The notes beneath the pieces were generated by a model. It was not told where the DNA came from, did not search any database, and was given only the letters and a program-made list of their open reading frames with translations. Both the position numbers and the translations under genes were made by a program. Shown in pieces: positions 50,418-59,651 of a stretch of 64,000 bases of DNA (the first letter of the stretch is position 1; each line of letters begins with the position of its first letter). Where the stretch lies: NCBI RefSeq assembly GCF_913063105.1, contig NZ_CAJXYQ010000007.1, positions 124,001 to 188,000 of the forward strand, read 5' to 3'. The stretch comes from an uncultured Draconibacterium sp. Lineage in GTDB: Bacteria > Bacteroidota > Bacteroidia > Bacteroidales > Prolixibacteraceae.

Positions 50418-51809
50418 TTATTCGTGCTTTGGCTTTTCAGGTATACCCAGAAAAATTTCCAAGCCCTTGAAAAAACGGTTCAGCGGATAAATCTGAAAAA
50501 CATAAAACCATATTAAAGCAACTGTTCCGAAAAAGAAACGCTTTGCCGATGCATCCATAATATTTTCAATTGAATCGGCCTTCAATTGCAACTGGTTTAA
50601 TAAAAACAGGTATCCCACAAGCGGTAGCAAAATAAGTGCTAACAACAAGAATGTATCTTTCTTCTTTATTACTGCCCAAACATTAATAACTATAACCGCC
50701 GCAAACAAATAAAAACTTATGCCATAATAACTGGGGTGGAAAAAATTCTTCCACGCTCCCCTTAGAATTTTAGCCATATATTCCGAATCCATATTTGGAA
50801 CTATACTTAAATTTACCTGAACAAATGGTTCCATAATTGCGGCATTCATTTTTAAAAATAGTTGCCAGCAAACAAAAGGTAACAAGCTTAGCAGCAAAAG
50901 GTATAGGTTCTTAAATTTTTTCTCCGAAAAATGTACATAAAACACAAATAACAGGGCGGTAAAAATATACACAATCCCTTCGCTACGTATCCAGCCATTC
51001 AGCGAAAGCATAATAACGGCCAGGTAGAAATACTTCATTTCTTTTCTTTTATACCAGGTAAACAAAGCAATTAGTCCTAATGATGCGTACATGGCCTGGG
51101 GAACGCTGGTGGTATTTAAAGCACTTTGTGCCAACAACTCTGGAGACAGCGCCAAACCAAGTGTAGCCATTATTGCAGCTGTTGATGACAAATTTTTTAC
51201 AGCAAGGCCATAAAAAGCAACAACAAAAGATATAAATAGCAAGGCCGGTATAATCTTCGATGACTGAAACCCAAAAATATAGGCATATGCCAAACTCAAT
51301 GATGTTAACGGCGGATATGCTGCTCCAAAGCCAACTGATCGGTCGGAAATTAAGGAATTAAGAAGGCTACCCTCACTGGCGATTGCTTTTGCATACAAAT
51401 CGAAAGAGCTAACCGAGTCGGTGGAGAATGTAGGAGTATAAAGACTCTTTTTGGTTACAAAAAACAAAATACCCGCAACGGCCATCACTAAAACCAGCCA
51501 AATCAAATTAAACTTTCCTACTTCCCAAAATTGTTTCTCGCCCACCACTTCTGCTGCATTAACAAGTTTTTGGGGCTGAATAATATACCTGAGATTAAAG
51601 GCCACTAAACAAAAGCCACCAGCCAGAAGTAAACTATTTTGTGTTAAACCAATACCAACAACATTAAGTAAGAACATAATAAATGTAACGACTCCCATGC
51701 CCGCCGGAAATGATAAGCCCAGAATTTCGATAAATGAAAAACGGCCTGCCACCCATCGCAAAAAGCTAAAGCCAAGTATAAAAGCTAGAAAAATGCTTAA
51801 AAAATTCAT
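50418..51809 (-). CDS. Polytopic membrane protein, possible GT-C transferase or polymerase
   Basis: 463 residues with about 11 membrane segments. I do not recognise a named family. An extracytoplasmic loop after the fourth segment (KKSLYTPTFSTDSVSSFDLYAK) contains an acidic residue near the membrane, as in GT-C enzymes, and a later PPLTSLSLAYAYIFG resembles that class. It lies between a polyprenyl-phosphate-type GT2 and a small single-pass protein, with which it overlaps by four bases. A Wzy-like polymerase role is the alternative. Confidence 0.65.
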   Translation of the reverse strand: MNFLSIFLAFILGFSFLRWVAGRFSFIEILGLSFPAGMGVVTFIMFLLNVVGIGLTQNSLLLAGGFCLVAFNLRYIIQPQKLVNAAEVVGEKQFWEVGKFNLIWLVLVMAVAGILFFVTKKSLYTPTFSTDSVSSFDLYAKAIASEGSLLNSLISDRSVGFGAAYPPLTSLSLAYAYIFGFQSSKIIPALLFISFVVAFYGLAVKNLSSTAAIMATLGLALSPELLAQSALNTTSVPQAMYASLGLIALFTWYKRKEMKYFYLAVIMLSLNGWIRSEGIVYIFTALLFVFYVHFSEKKFKNLYLLLLSLLPFVCWQLFLKMNAAIMEPFVQVNLSIVPNMDSEYMAKILRGAWKNFFHPSYYGISFYLFAAVIVINVWAVIKKKDTFLLLALILLPLVGYLFLLNQLQLKADSIENIMDASAKRFFFGTVALIWFYVFQIYPLNRFFKGLEIFLGIPEKPKHE

Positions 51810-52408
51810 TTGATGTTGTTTGGATTAATTGGTAAAACGGTAAACTTAGGTTGATTTTTTACCCGATAGGGCAGCTTTTCATACTGCTTGCCACCAATGA
51901 TGGCAACATGGGTAATTTTATCCATGTACACTGAATCCTGTTCCAAATCCGCGTATACCGCTTTTCGTGGATAAATCATATAAGTGGTATGTTTTTTTGA
52001 TCTCAACCACCCTATCTTTCTTTTTTTATCTTGCTGATCTACCTCGTCAACCACCTGAGGTGACGGCATCAGAATAATTGCCGAATCAGGCGTATTTTTG
52101 TTTATGTATTGCAGGTAAGCTGCGAAATACCCCATCTTCATCTGCTGTCGCTGCTCAAAAGTATAATCCGGATATTTTTCCATTGCTTTCCAGTTTGAAA
52201 CAATAAAGTTGTTCCATAACCACTGGTAGCCTTTAACCTTTGAGGAATCGTAAATAGTTGAAAACAGAAGAAAAAACAGCAGTCCGATTACAGCATTACG
52301 AAAAAGAAAACCCACCCAGTTTTTAGAAGGGCGTTTCAAACTTTCATATTTCGATTTTTTCTGCTTTTTTTTCTTGTGGTATGGTTTTTTTCTTGCGGAT
52401 TGGCTCAT
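51806..52408 (-). CDS. Single-pass membrane protein of unknown function
   Basis: 200 residues. A strongly basic N-terminus (residues 1-30, many Lys and Arg) precedes one membrane segment (about 35-50). The outer domain of about 150 residues (WLWNNFIVSNWKAMEKYPDY to the end) has no motif I know. The gene overlaps the polytopic protein gene by an ATGA junction, so the two products probably act together, the small one perhaps as an accessory subunit. Confidence 0.75.
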   Translation of the reverse strand: MSQSARKKPYHKKKKQKKSKYESLKRPSKNWVGFLFRNAVIGLLFFLLFSTIYDSSKVKGYQWLWNNFIVSNWKAMEKYPDYTFEQRQQMKMGYFAAYLQYINKNTPDSAIILMPSPQVVDEVDQQDKKRKIGWLRSKKHTTYMIYPRKAVYADLEQDSVYMDKITHVAIIGGKQYEKLPYRVKNQPKFTVLPINPNNIK

Positions 52409-52587
52409 TTTTAGTGACCTGGTTTATTAACTTCTTACAAATATAAAACAAAAAGGTACTAACCATAAGAAATCACAGTAAAATGAACCTTTGTATAGAT
52501 ATTCTACCAGGAAAAGGAAGGGTTCGTACAAAAACAGAATGAAAAGCTACCCCAAATTAACAGTATATAGTTCAACAACTGCACAAT

Positions 52588-53469
52588 CTACATCCCCTCT
52601 GCCAGTCCAATACTTTCCCGGGCATCTTCCACGCCAAAACCATTGCCCGACAGAATATTTTGGTAAGTAACCGTGTGCAAATCGGTAAAGCCGCCGCTAA
52701 ATTCAATTTCCTTGCCTTCAATTTTTATTGAGCGGTAGGTACGTTTACCGGCAGCAGTGGCTTCGTGTGGCAAATCATCGCAATCGAGACTTAAAAACCA
52801 ATTCACCCTTGCTTTCTCCAGGTCAAGTTGGCCCGCTGCTTTTGTGGCTTCAAAAAGTTTTATGCTGTTTTGTTTTACGGAGCCAAAAATCCAGCTTAGC
52901 ATATCAAAAAAATGTATACCAATATTCATGGCAATACCTCCCGATTTTTCTACATCGCCTTTCCAGCTTTTGTAATACCATTTGCCACGCGAGGTGATGT
53001 ATTGCAGCTCAATGTCGAAATGTTTTTTCTCAGCTGCATCAATTTCGTTTTTAAGCTCAAGAATGGCGGGGGGATAGCGCAACTGCAGAACGGTGTATAC
53101 TTTTTTCCCGCTTTCGGCTTCCAGCTGTTTTATTTTTTCAAGGTCTGACGAATGAATCACCAAGGGTTTTTCGCAAATGGCATGGCAGCCGTTTTTAAGG
53201 GCCAGCTGAATATGAGTTATATGCAGGTAGTTGGGCGAACAGATGCTGACGAAATCAACCGCTTCGCCTTTTTCTTTTTCCTGCTTCAGAAATTGGCCCA
53301 ATTCCGCTTCCGAGGTAAAAAACTCAGCTTCGGGGAAATAACTATCCATGCGTCCCATAACGTCAAAAGTATCCATGGCTGCTACCAGCACGTTTCCGGT
53401 TTCTTTTATCGCTTTTATATGTCGTTCGGCTACAAATCCTGCCGCTCCTATTAATGCAAATCTTTTCAT
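52588..53469 (-). CDS. wbpB: UDP-N-acetylglucosaminuronate 3-dehydrogenase (WbpB/WlbA)
   Basis: 293 residues from the ATG at 53469, which fits the family start MKRFALIGAAGFVAERH; an upstream ATG adds only six basic residues. The Rossmann motif is ALIGAAGFVAERHIKAI and the family motif ICEKPLVIHSSDLEKI is intact. YITSRGKWYYKSWKGD and GIAMNIGIHFFDMLSWIFG are diagnostic of WbpB/WlbA, which oxidise C3 of UDP-GlcNAcA and are slightly longer (about 316). It is the last of four genes encoding WbpE, WbpD, WbpA and WbpB homologues, the complete path to UDP-2,3-diacetamido-2,3-dideoxyglucuronate. Confidence 0.87.
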   Translation of the reverse strand: MKRFALIGAAGFVAERHIKAIKETGNVLVAAMDTFDVMGRMDSYFPEAEFFTSEAELGQFLKQEKEKGEAVDFVSICSPNYLHITHIQLALKNGCHAICEKPLVIHSSDLEKIKQLEAESGKKVYTVLQLRYPPAILELKNEIDAAEKKHFDIELQYITSRGKWYYKSWKGDVEKSGGIAMNIGIHFFDMLSWIFGSVKQNSIKLFEATKAAGQLDLEKARVNWFLSLDCDDLPHEATAAGKRTYRSIKIEGKEIEFSGGFTDLHTVTYQNILSGNGFGVEDARESIGLAEGM

Positions 53470-53492
53470 TCTACTCTTTCTTCTCAATGTAA

Positions 53493-53579
53493 CTCTGTGA
53501 TTTCTCCGTGAACTCTGTGGTTAATTTTTTTTACCACGGAGAACACAAAGTCCTTCACAAAGAACCACAGAGTTTTTAT
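53493..53579. repeat. Imperfect long inverted repeat of CACAGAG type
   Basis: The gap between the wbpA and wbpB homologues holds AACTCTGTG / CTCCGTG / AACTCTGTGG on the left and ACCACGGAG / CACAAAG / ACCACAGAG on the right, which can fold into a long imperfect hairpin. Related words (CGCCTCCGTG, GGCGCGAAGACGC) occur in the next two gaps of the same operon. Confidence 0.6.
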
Positions 53580-53586
53580 TGTTCTT

Positions 53587-54879
53587 TCAAAGTTTATAAA
53601 CCTTATCCGAAGCCTCTTTTATCATATTCCGCAAATCGACTATTAATTGCGCATGTTCTTCAATAAAATCAGCATCAAAAACCGAATGATTGGTGGTAAT
53701 TACTACACAATCGGCCAGCTTTAGTCTTTCTTTATCCAAGTCTACAGAATTCAAAACATGGCCTTGCTGCGTTTCTATTTTTGAAATAAAAGGATCGTGG
53801 TATTTTACATTTCCTCCCTTTTTCAGCACTTCTTCCATAATTTTCAGTGCCGGCGATTCGCGTTCGTCATTAATATCGGATTTATAAGCCACTCCCAAAA
53901 ACAGAATTTTACTTCCGTTTATAGCTTTTTTATGCCGGTTTAGTGCCGAAGTTATTTTTACAGTCATCCGGTGCGCCATCAGCAAATCGATATGTCCGGC
54001 GGTGTGAATCATCGATAAATCGAAATTAAATTTTTTGGCAATGTGTTCGAGGTAAAACGGATCAAGCGGAATACAGTGCCCGCCAACTCCCGGTCCGGGG
54101 TAAAAAGCCTGAAATCCGAATGGCTTGGTAGCTGCAGCCTCAATCACTTCCCAAATGTTTATATCCATTTTTCCGGCTAAAAGTGCCAGTTCGTTTATTA
54201 AACTAATATTTACCAGGCGGTAGGTGTTTTCCAGAATCTTTACCATTTCGGCAATACGCGGCGAGCTCACAGTATGCACCTCATCCACTGCCAGTTGATA
54301 GATACTTTTACCAATGATAAGCCCATCGGACGAAAGAGCCCCCAAAACCTTTGGTGTGTTTTTGGTAGAAAAGGCTTTATTCCCGGGATCAACCCGCTCG
54401 GGAGAATAGGCCAGCCAAAAATCGATGCCTTCCTTTAATCCCGATTCCTTTTCAATGATAGGAAGAACAAAATCTTCAGTTGTAGTTGGGTAGGTAGTAC
54501 TTTCCAGGCTAATAAAAGTTCCCTTTTTGATGTTTTTCCCGATAGCAATACAAGCCTCCTCAATAAATGACATATCTGGTTTGCGAAATTTGTCGAGCGG
54601 TGTTGGAACGCAAATAAAAATGGCATTGCAACTACCAAGCTCTTTAAAATCAGATGTTGCTGATAGCTTTTTTGTTTGAACCAGTTCTGTCAACCGTTCA
54701 GTATTAACATCAGAAATGTAATTCTCTCCACTGTTTATTTTTGCAACTCTTTCTTTCGCTGTATCAAAAGCCAATACGCAAACATCGTTTTGGGCAAACT
54801 CCACAGCCAGTGGCAAACCAACATACCCAAGTCCAACAACACCCACCCGTAAGTGTCTGCTCTTAACTATTTCCAGCAT
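53587..54879 (-). CDS. wbpA: UDP-N-acetylglucosamine 6-dehydrogenase (WbpA type)
   Basis: About 430 residues from the ATG at 54879, chosen because the Rossmann strand follows at family distance (MLEIVKSRHLRVGVVGLGYV); in-frame ATGs at 54897 and 54933 are possible. The NAD motif is VGLGYVGLPLAVEF, the UDP-sugar dehydrogenase centre FQAFYPGPGVGGHCIPLDP carries the catalytic Cys, and the C-terminal domain (LGVAYKSDINDERESPAL) is complete. It oxidises UDP-GlcNAc at C6 to the uronic acid, the first step of the WbpABDE route. It lies between the WbpD and WbpB homologues. Confidence 0.9.
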   Translation of the reverse strand: MLEIVKSRHLRVGVVGLGYVGLPLAVEFAQNDVCVLAFDTAKERVAKINSGENYISDVNTERLTELVQTKKLSATSDFKELGSCNAIFICVPTPLDKFRKPDMSFIEEACIAIGKNIKKGTFISLESTTYPTTTEDFVLPIIEKESGLKEGIDFWLAYSPERVDPGNKAFSTKNTPKVLGALSSDGLIIGKSIYQLAVDEVHTVSSPRIAEMVKILENTYRLVNISLINELALLAGKMDINIWEVIEAAATKPFGFQAFYPGPGVGGHCIPLDPFYLEHIAKKFNFDLSMIHTAGHIDLLMAHRMTVKITSALNRHKKAINGSKILFLGVAYKSDINDERESPALKIMEEVLKKGGNVKYHDPFISKIETQQGHVLNSVDLDKERLKLADCVVITTNHSVFDADFIEEHAQLIVDLRNMIKEASDKVYKL

Positions 54880-54984
54880 ATTTTTTTTATGATCCATATT
54901 TTCCACGACTTTGCTATTTGTCTTTTTCCACATTTTTTCACCACAACGTTATCTTCTTTGCGCCTCCGTGTCTTTACGGTAAAC

Positions 54985-55551
54985 TTATTCATCCTGTAAG
55001 GACAACAATCCACCTTCCAACCTATATTTTTCTCCGGTCTCCGGGCAAATTAAATCATCTTTTAAAACCACACCGTTTCTGCTCACCCAACCCGTTTGTT
55101 TAGCCGGCACGCCGGTCATTAAAGCAAAAGGTTTTACATTTTTTGTCACCACTGCCCCGGCTCCAATCATACAGTATTCGCCCAAAGTAGTTCCACAAAT
55201 TACGGTGGCATTTGCGCCAATTGTTGCCCCACGTTTTACAAGTGTTGTTTTAAACTCATTTTTTCGTTCAACGGCACTTCTCGGGTTAATAACATTGGTA
55301 AAAACCATTGACGGCCCCAGGAAAACATCGTCTTCGCAAACCACCCCCTCGTACACAGAGACATTGTTTTGCACTTTTACATTGTTGCCCAGTTTTACCT
55401 TATTCCCCACAAAAACATTCTGCCCAAGGATGCAGTTTTCGCCAACCTCAGCCAATTCCATAATGTGCGAAAAATGCCAGATTTTAGAGCCGGCACCTAT
55501 TTGAGCACCCTGGTCGATTATGGTCGTTTCGTGTTTATAGTAGTTAGTCAT
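54985..55551 (-). CDS. wbpD: N-acetyltransferase WbpD/WlbB type
   Basis: 188 residues in a left-handed beta-helix. Motifs include GAGSKIWHFSHIMELAEVG, EDDVFLGPSMVFTNV, INPRSAVERKNEF and GAGAVVTKNVKPFALMTGVPAK, which match WbpD/WlbB closely. The enzyme acetylates the 3-amino group of UDP-GlcNAc3NA with acetyl-CoA. The catalytic His-Asn region is conserved. It is followed on the minus strand by the WbpA gene across a 100-base gap with CACAGAG-type repeat words. Confidence 0.92.
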   Translation of the reverse strand: MTNYYKHETTIIDQGAQIGAGSKIWHFSHIMELAEVGENCILGQNVFVGNKVKLGNNVKVQNNVSVYEGVVCEDDVFLGPSMVFTNVINPRSAVERKNEFKTTLVKRGATIGANATVICGTTLGEYCMIGAGAVVTKNVKPFALMTGVPAKQTGWVSRNGVVLKDDLICPETGEKYRLEGGLLSLQDE

Positions 55552-55612
55552 ATCTCATATTTTTACCGCCGAGGCGCGAAGACGCAAATTATCTTTCCTT
55601 TGCCACTTAGCG

Positions 55613-56746
55613 TCATTGCGGGGTACTATTCTCAAAAAACTTCTTAATCATATTAACTATATACTCCAATTGCTCCTCCCCCAACTCGGTATGCATGGGC
55701 AACGACAATACCGTTTGACTTAGCTTTTCAGCCACCGAAAAATCTCCCTGTTTGTACCCCAGGTGTTTGTAGGCATCCTGTAAATGCAGCGCTTTGGGGT
55801 AATATACCATCGAAGGAATACCTTTTGCTGCCAGGAAATTTTTCAACTCATCTCTTTTTTCGGTTTGAATCGTGTATTGATGAAAAGTGTGCGTACTGTA
55901 AGGTACTCGCATCGGAATTTTAAGTTCTTCAATACCTTTCAACTGCTCATCGTAAAAAGAAGCTGCCTGTTGCCGGGCTCGTATGTGTTTTTCTATGTAT
56001 TTCAGTTTAACCTCCAGAATGGCAGCCTGCAAGCTGTCGAGGCGCGAGTTAATGCCAATTCGCTCGTATTCGTATTTCGCTTTCATTCCATGGTTGGCCA
56101 GCGAACGAATTTTATCCGCCATTTCTTTATTAGTACAATAAACCGCACCACCATCGCCAAAAGCGCCCAGGTTTTTTGATGGAAAAAACGAGTTACAACC
56201 GATATTTCCTATTGTCCCGGCTTTTGTTTTTGAACCATCAGAAAAAAGATAATCGGTCCCTAAAGCCTGACATGCATCTTCAACTACAAAAAGCTTATAT
56301 TTCTGAGCCAAATCCAGAATGGCTTCCAAATTGGCGCATTGCCCAAAAAGATGCACCGGCAATATGGCCTTTGTTTTTTCGGAAAAAGCTTCTTCTAACT
56401 TACCCTCATCCAAATTAAATGTCTCGCGATTTACATCAACAAACACGGGTTTCAATCCCAAAAATGATAATACCTCCACGGTAGATACAAAGGTAAAAGG
56501 GGTGGTAATTACCTCATCGCCCGGCTTTAAGTCGAGAGCCATAAAAGCCAGCTGCAAGGCATCGGTGCCGTTTCCGCAGGCCACAACATTAGTGCTTAAA
56601 TAAGCTGCCAGCCGGACTTCAAAATCAAGCACCTTCCCACTTTTTATAAATTGGGTGGAACGAATCACCTCCTGAATGGCTTCATCAATTTCAGCCTTCA
56701 GGGTAAGGTATTGCCCGTAAATGTCCGACATGTGGATGGTTTGCAT
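55613..56746 (-). CDS. wbpE: PLP aminotransferase WbpE/WlbC type
   Basis: 377 residues, DegT/DnrJ/EryC1/StrS fold. The PLP lysine is Lys191 in NSFFPSKNLGAFGDGGAV, with VVEDACQALG providing the ring-stacking region. The N-terminus MSDIYGQYLTLKAEIDEAI and FIKSGKVLDFEVRLAAYL fit the WbpE subgroup. It transaminates the 3-keto sugar made by the WbpB-type enzyme. It is the first gene of the four-gene set, with about 100 bases of AT-rich upstream sequence shared with the divergent DNA glycosylase gene. Confidence 0.92.
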   Translation of the reverse strand: MQTIHMSDIYGQYLTLKAEIDEAIQEVIRSTQFIKSGKVLDFEVRLAAYLSTNVVACGNGTDALQLAFMALDLKPGDEVITTPFTFVSTVEVLSFLGLKPVFVDVNRETFNLDEGKLEEAFSEKTKAILPVHLFGQCANLEAILDLAQKYKLFVVEDACQALGTDYLFSDGSKTKAGTIGNIGCNSFFPSKNLGAFGDGGAVYCTNKEMADKIRSLANHGMKAKYEYERIGINSRLDSLQAAILEVKLKYIEKHIRARQQAASFYDEQLKGIEELKIPMRVPYSTHTFHQYTIQTEKRDELKNFLAAKGIPSMVYYPKALHLQDAYKHLGYKQGDFSVAEKLSQTVLSLPMHTELGEEQLEYIVNMIKKFFENSTPQ

Positions 56747-56850
56747 ACAGTTCAGCTTGTTTTTAATAAACTATAAAAGTATAAAAATAGTGTACAGAAT
56801 AATTCAAACGATTTTTATTTTGCATATTTCCGATTCAATTGATTTTAAAT

Positions 56851-57375
56851 ATGACAACTGGTTCAGCTCGAATACCAAATTCTTTTTTCCAACGCGCAGT
56901 AACGGAAGTTGCTCCTGATTTACTCGGTAAAAAACTGGTAAGGCGTTTTGATGACGGCTTGGTACAGGAATATATAATTACCGAAACCGAAGCCTACCGT
57001 GGACACGACGATAAAGCCTGCCATGCCAACAAAGGCAAAACAGCCCGAACTGAAGTTATGTTTAGGGAGGGAGGACTGGTTTACGTTTACCTGATTTACG
57101 GAATGTACTGGCTGCTTAATTTTGTAACAGGCCCCGAAGGTGATGCTTCGGCTGTTTTAATTCGTGGACTTCATGGAATTTCAGGTCCGGGAAGGGTTGG
57201 AAAAGCGCTACAACTTGACAAGTCGTTTTATGGCGAAGACCTGTCCACATCAAATCGTATTTGGCTGGAAGAAACAGATGCTAAAGTTAATTACTCCGCA
57301 CTCCCGCGCGTTGGTATCGATTATGCAGGAGAACCATGGATTAGCAAACCCTGGCGGTTTATTGCCGAGAAATAA
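56851..57375 (+). CDS. Alkyladenine DNA glycosylase (MPG/AAG family)
   Basis: 174 residues from the ATG at 56851; the frame extends 12 bases further only through a TTG. The family motifs RIPNSFFQRAVTEVAPDLLG, TETEAYRGHDDKACHA and GGLVYVYLIYGMYWLLNFV are all present, including the catalytic Glu in TEAY and the intercalating Tyr in VYLIYGMY. The enzyme excises 3-methyladenine, hypoxanthine and related bases. It is slightly shorter than the usual 190-200 residues but lacks no core motif. Monocistronic and divergent from the aminotransferase gene. Confidence 0.93.
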   Translation: MTTGSARIPNSFFQRAVTEVAPDLLGKKLVRRFDDGLVQEYIITETEAYRGHDDKACHANKGKTARTEVMFREGGLVYVYLIYGMYWLLNFVTGPEGDASAVLIRGLHGISGPGRVGKALQLDKSFYGEDLSTSNRIWLEETDAKVNYSALPRVGIDYAGEPWISKPWRFIAEK

Positions 57376-57455
57376 CCAATGATGAATATTCAATACTCAA
57401 TTTATACACTTGCCTAATCCTAAATATTCCTTTTTGAAAATTGGATGTTGAAAAT

Positions 57456-58898
57456 TTACTTCCTCCCAATTACAAAACGATCGTACAGCCAAAGCAACAC
57501 AACAGCCAAAACGGCAATACCTGAAAACACCATCCAGATATTTGAAGGATGGTAGTTCTGCCACAGAAAATTCGTGAGCTCAGTTTCCGACATGCTCATT
57601 TTTTGGGCCGCCTGTGCAAAAAAGTCGTTTTTGGTAAATGTTTCCGAATACTCTGTTGGGAACTGCAATCCCTGCTCACTTACCTCCTGGTGCAAAAGAT
57701 AGTATTTATCTGAGATGCCTTCGTAAAAATCGCCCGACAACCAACCAGCCAGTTTATGTGCAGCAGCAATAGGTAAAAACGAGGTTCCCATGTATAGCGC
57801 TTTCTGATCGGCTGGAGCAATGGCTCCAACATACTCGGTAAATTTTGGCGAACTTCCCATTTCACCCAGTGCAAATATTAACACGCCCAACAATATTAAC
57901 CATCCACTTTGAGTTGAAAACATCAACCCAAGTCCACCGGCCAGCACCAAAATTCCTCCCATCATGGCTGCCAGTGGGCGAAAACGCATTACAAATGCCG
58001 ATACCATTAACTGAAAAACAATGATGAAAAACGAATCCATACTGGTCATTGTCACCGCACTTATGGTACCGTTATCGCCAATTGTTTCGGCCAGCCAGGG
58101 CCAAACCATATGTAGTCCATTATAAACCACTGTTGTATCAATCCACTGGTCTATAAAAATTCCAAACGAATAATAAAGCTGGTTAAAAGCTGTCCAAAAC
58201 AAAATCATAATAATTAAAAACAGCACATATTTCCAGTTTTGCAGGGTAATCCAAATATTTCTAAACGCTTGTAAAACATTATAGGCAAGCGAGTTTGAAT
58301 CCTTGTCGCGACCGGGCTCTTTAAATAAAAACAAGGTTAAAAGTACGTTTACGCCAATGGCAGCAATGGCCATATAAAACACATAATCCCAGCTTAATTT
58401 TAACAAGGCCCCGGCAATAAATGGCCCAATAAAACCACCAATATTAATCATCATATAAAAAATGCCAAAACCAATTGATGCCGTTTCATCGTTAGTGGTT
58501 TTCGCAATCATTGCCGAAATAATTGGTTTAAAAAAAGCTCCCCCTACACAAGTCCATACAAAAGCAAAATATACCAGGGTATAGCCTTCAAAAATATTAA
58601 TCATATAAAAGCCCGACATGTAAATGGCGAATGCGAGCAGCAGTATTTTTTTATACCCCACCTTATCGGCTATGGCCCCGGTTATTACGGGTAAAAAATA
58701 CAACAAGGCAGAACCTGTACCCATTATTGCTCCTTTCTGACCATTTGAGAAACCCAATGCTCCGGTGTCGGTTGAACCAACCAGAAAAATTGGAAAAGCA
58801 AGGTAAAAACCATACCAGGCCCAACGTTCAAATAATTCAATGGTGTTTGATGTCCAGAAACTTTTATTATACTTTTTTAATACCGAAACAAATGCCAT
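57456..58898 (-). CDS. POT/PTR-family peptide transporter
   Basis: 480 residues with about 12-14 membrane segments. The N-terminal proton-coupling motif ExxER is present in ELFERWAWYGFYLAFP, followed by GAIMGTGSALLYFLPVITGAIADKVGYKK, split over helices 2-3. The first half (KPIISAMIAKTTNDETASIGFGIFYM) is well conserved for the family. It imports di- and tripeptides with protons; other family members carry nitrate or other small molecules. It is monocistronic here and ends facing the glycosylase gene. Confidence 0.9.
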   Translation of the reverse strand: MAFVSVLKKYNKSFWTSNTIELFERWAWYGFYLAFPIFLVGSTDTGALGFSNGQKGAIMGTGSALLYFLPVITGAIADKVGYKKILLLAFAIYMSGFYMINIFEGYTLVYFAFVWTCVGGAFFKPIISAMIAKTTNDETASIGFGIFYMMINIGGFIGPFIAGALLKLSWDYVFYMAIAAIGVNVLLTLFLFKEPGRDKDSNSLAYNVLQAFRNIWITLQNWKYVLFLIIMILFWTAFNQLYYSFGIFIDQWIDTTVVYNGLHMVWPWLAETIGDNGTISAVTMTSMDSFFIIVFQLMVSAFVMRFRPLAAMMGGILVLAGGLGLMFSTQSGWLILLGVLIFALGEMGSSPKFTEYVGAIAPADQKALYMGTSFLPIAAAHKLAGWLSGDFYEGISDKYYLLHQEVSEQGLQFPTEYSETFTKNDFFAQAAQKMSMSETELTNFLWQNYHPSNIWMVFSGIAVLAVVLLWLYDRFVIGRK

Positions 58899-59011
58899 AT
58901 CGCTCTCTTTTTTTAGAAAGCGCGAAAGGTAACAATTTTTGGAAAATGATAAGCCCCCCTTTTAACAGCCCGGAAACACAACAGCAAAAAAACTATTGTG
59001 ACAAAGGCATT

Positions 59012-59506
59012 TTAAAGTTCGAGGTCAAAAAAGATGGAAACAAAGGTGATAATCATAATAATGAGGAAAAGCATAATAAAGAAACCAACTACGCCCAATT
59101 TAAACCCCTGGCTTTGTTTATTGCGTTTGCTCGATTTCTTTAATCGCTCAATAGATTCTACCAATTTTTTAGGTGCCTGATCATTTTTTATAATATAATC
59201 AGCGGCACCTAACTTCATAATCTTTACCGCAACTTCTACATTATTCTGGGCACTCAAAAAAATACAGTCAACATTACTATTCTCTTTTTCAAACTTTAGC
59301 ATAAGCTCCAATCCATTAATTCCTTCAGAAGAATAATCCAGAATAATAATATCTGGTTTTAAATGAATGTGTTGAAGGCACTCTTCTCCGTTCTTAAAAA
59401 CTTTCAGCCTCGAATACTTTTTTGATTTTAAATAACCGGCAATTAAGTCCTTATAAACAACGCTGTTTTCGATAAGAAAAATTAATGGATTTTTTGTCTC
59501 TTGCAT
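59012..59506 (-). CDS. Response-regulator receiver domain with C-terminal membrane segment
   Basis: 164 residues from the ATG at 59506; the longer frame would run into the upstream region without adding family sequence. Residues 7-120 are a receiver domain with the phosphoacceptor Asp57 (PDIIILDYSS), the acidic pocket at Glu13-Asn14, LSAQNN carrying the Ser/Thr position, and Lys in YIIKND. After a basic linker (KKSSKRNKQSQGFK) comes one strong membrane segment (about 140-160) and a short tail. There is no DNA-binding or enzymatic output domain. A phosphorylatable receiver tethered at the membrane is rare; it may titrate a histidine kinase. Confidence 0.85.
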   Translation of the reverse strand: MQETKNPLIFLIENSVVYKDLIAGYLKSKKYSRLKVFKNGEECLQHIHLKPDIIILDYSSEGINGLELMLKFEKENSNVDCIFLSAQNNVEVAVKIMKLGAADYIIKNDQAPKKLVESIERLKKSSKRNKQSQGFKLGVVGFFIMLFLIIMIITFVSIFFDLEL

Positions 59507-59651
59507 GATTTTAGATATGTTGTTAGTGCCTGCTTTAAAATTACTATTAATTTTTTTAAAAACAATACCGTCGCTTCCAACCAAAAAAGTTCATATATCT
59601 TATTACGAAATTTATAAATTAGGTACTTTTGAGCATTCGCAAAAAAAGATT

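Noticed and set aside
57376..57455. Terminator or repeat between the convergent glycosylase and transporter genes
   Set aside because: Words like GAATATTCAA and TTGAAAATTGGATG occur, but no stable stem with a T tail could be drawn.
59507..59651. Longer starts for both coaX (plus) and the receiver gene (minus), which would overlap each other
   Set aside because: The conserved N-terminus of coaX (AIDIGNTN) starts at 59652 and the receiver fold starts directly after 59506; the added parts are unlike either family.
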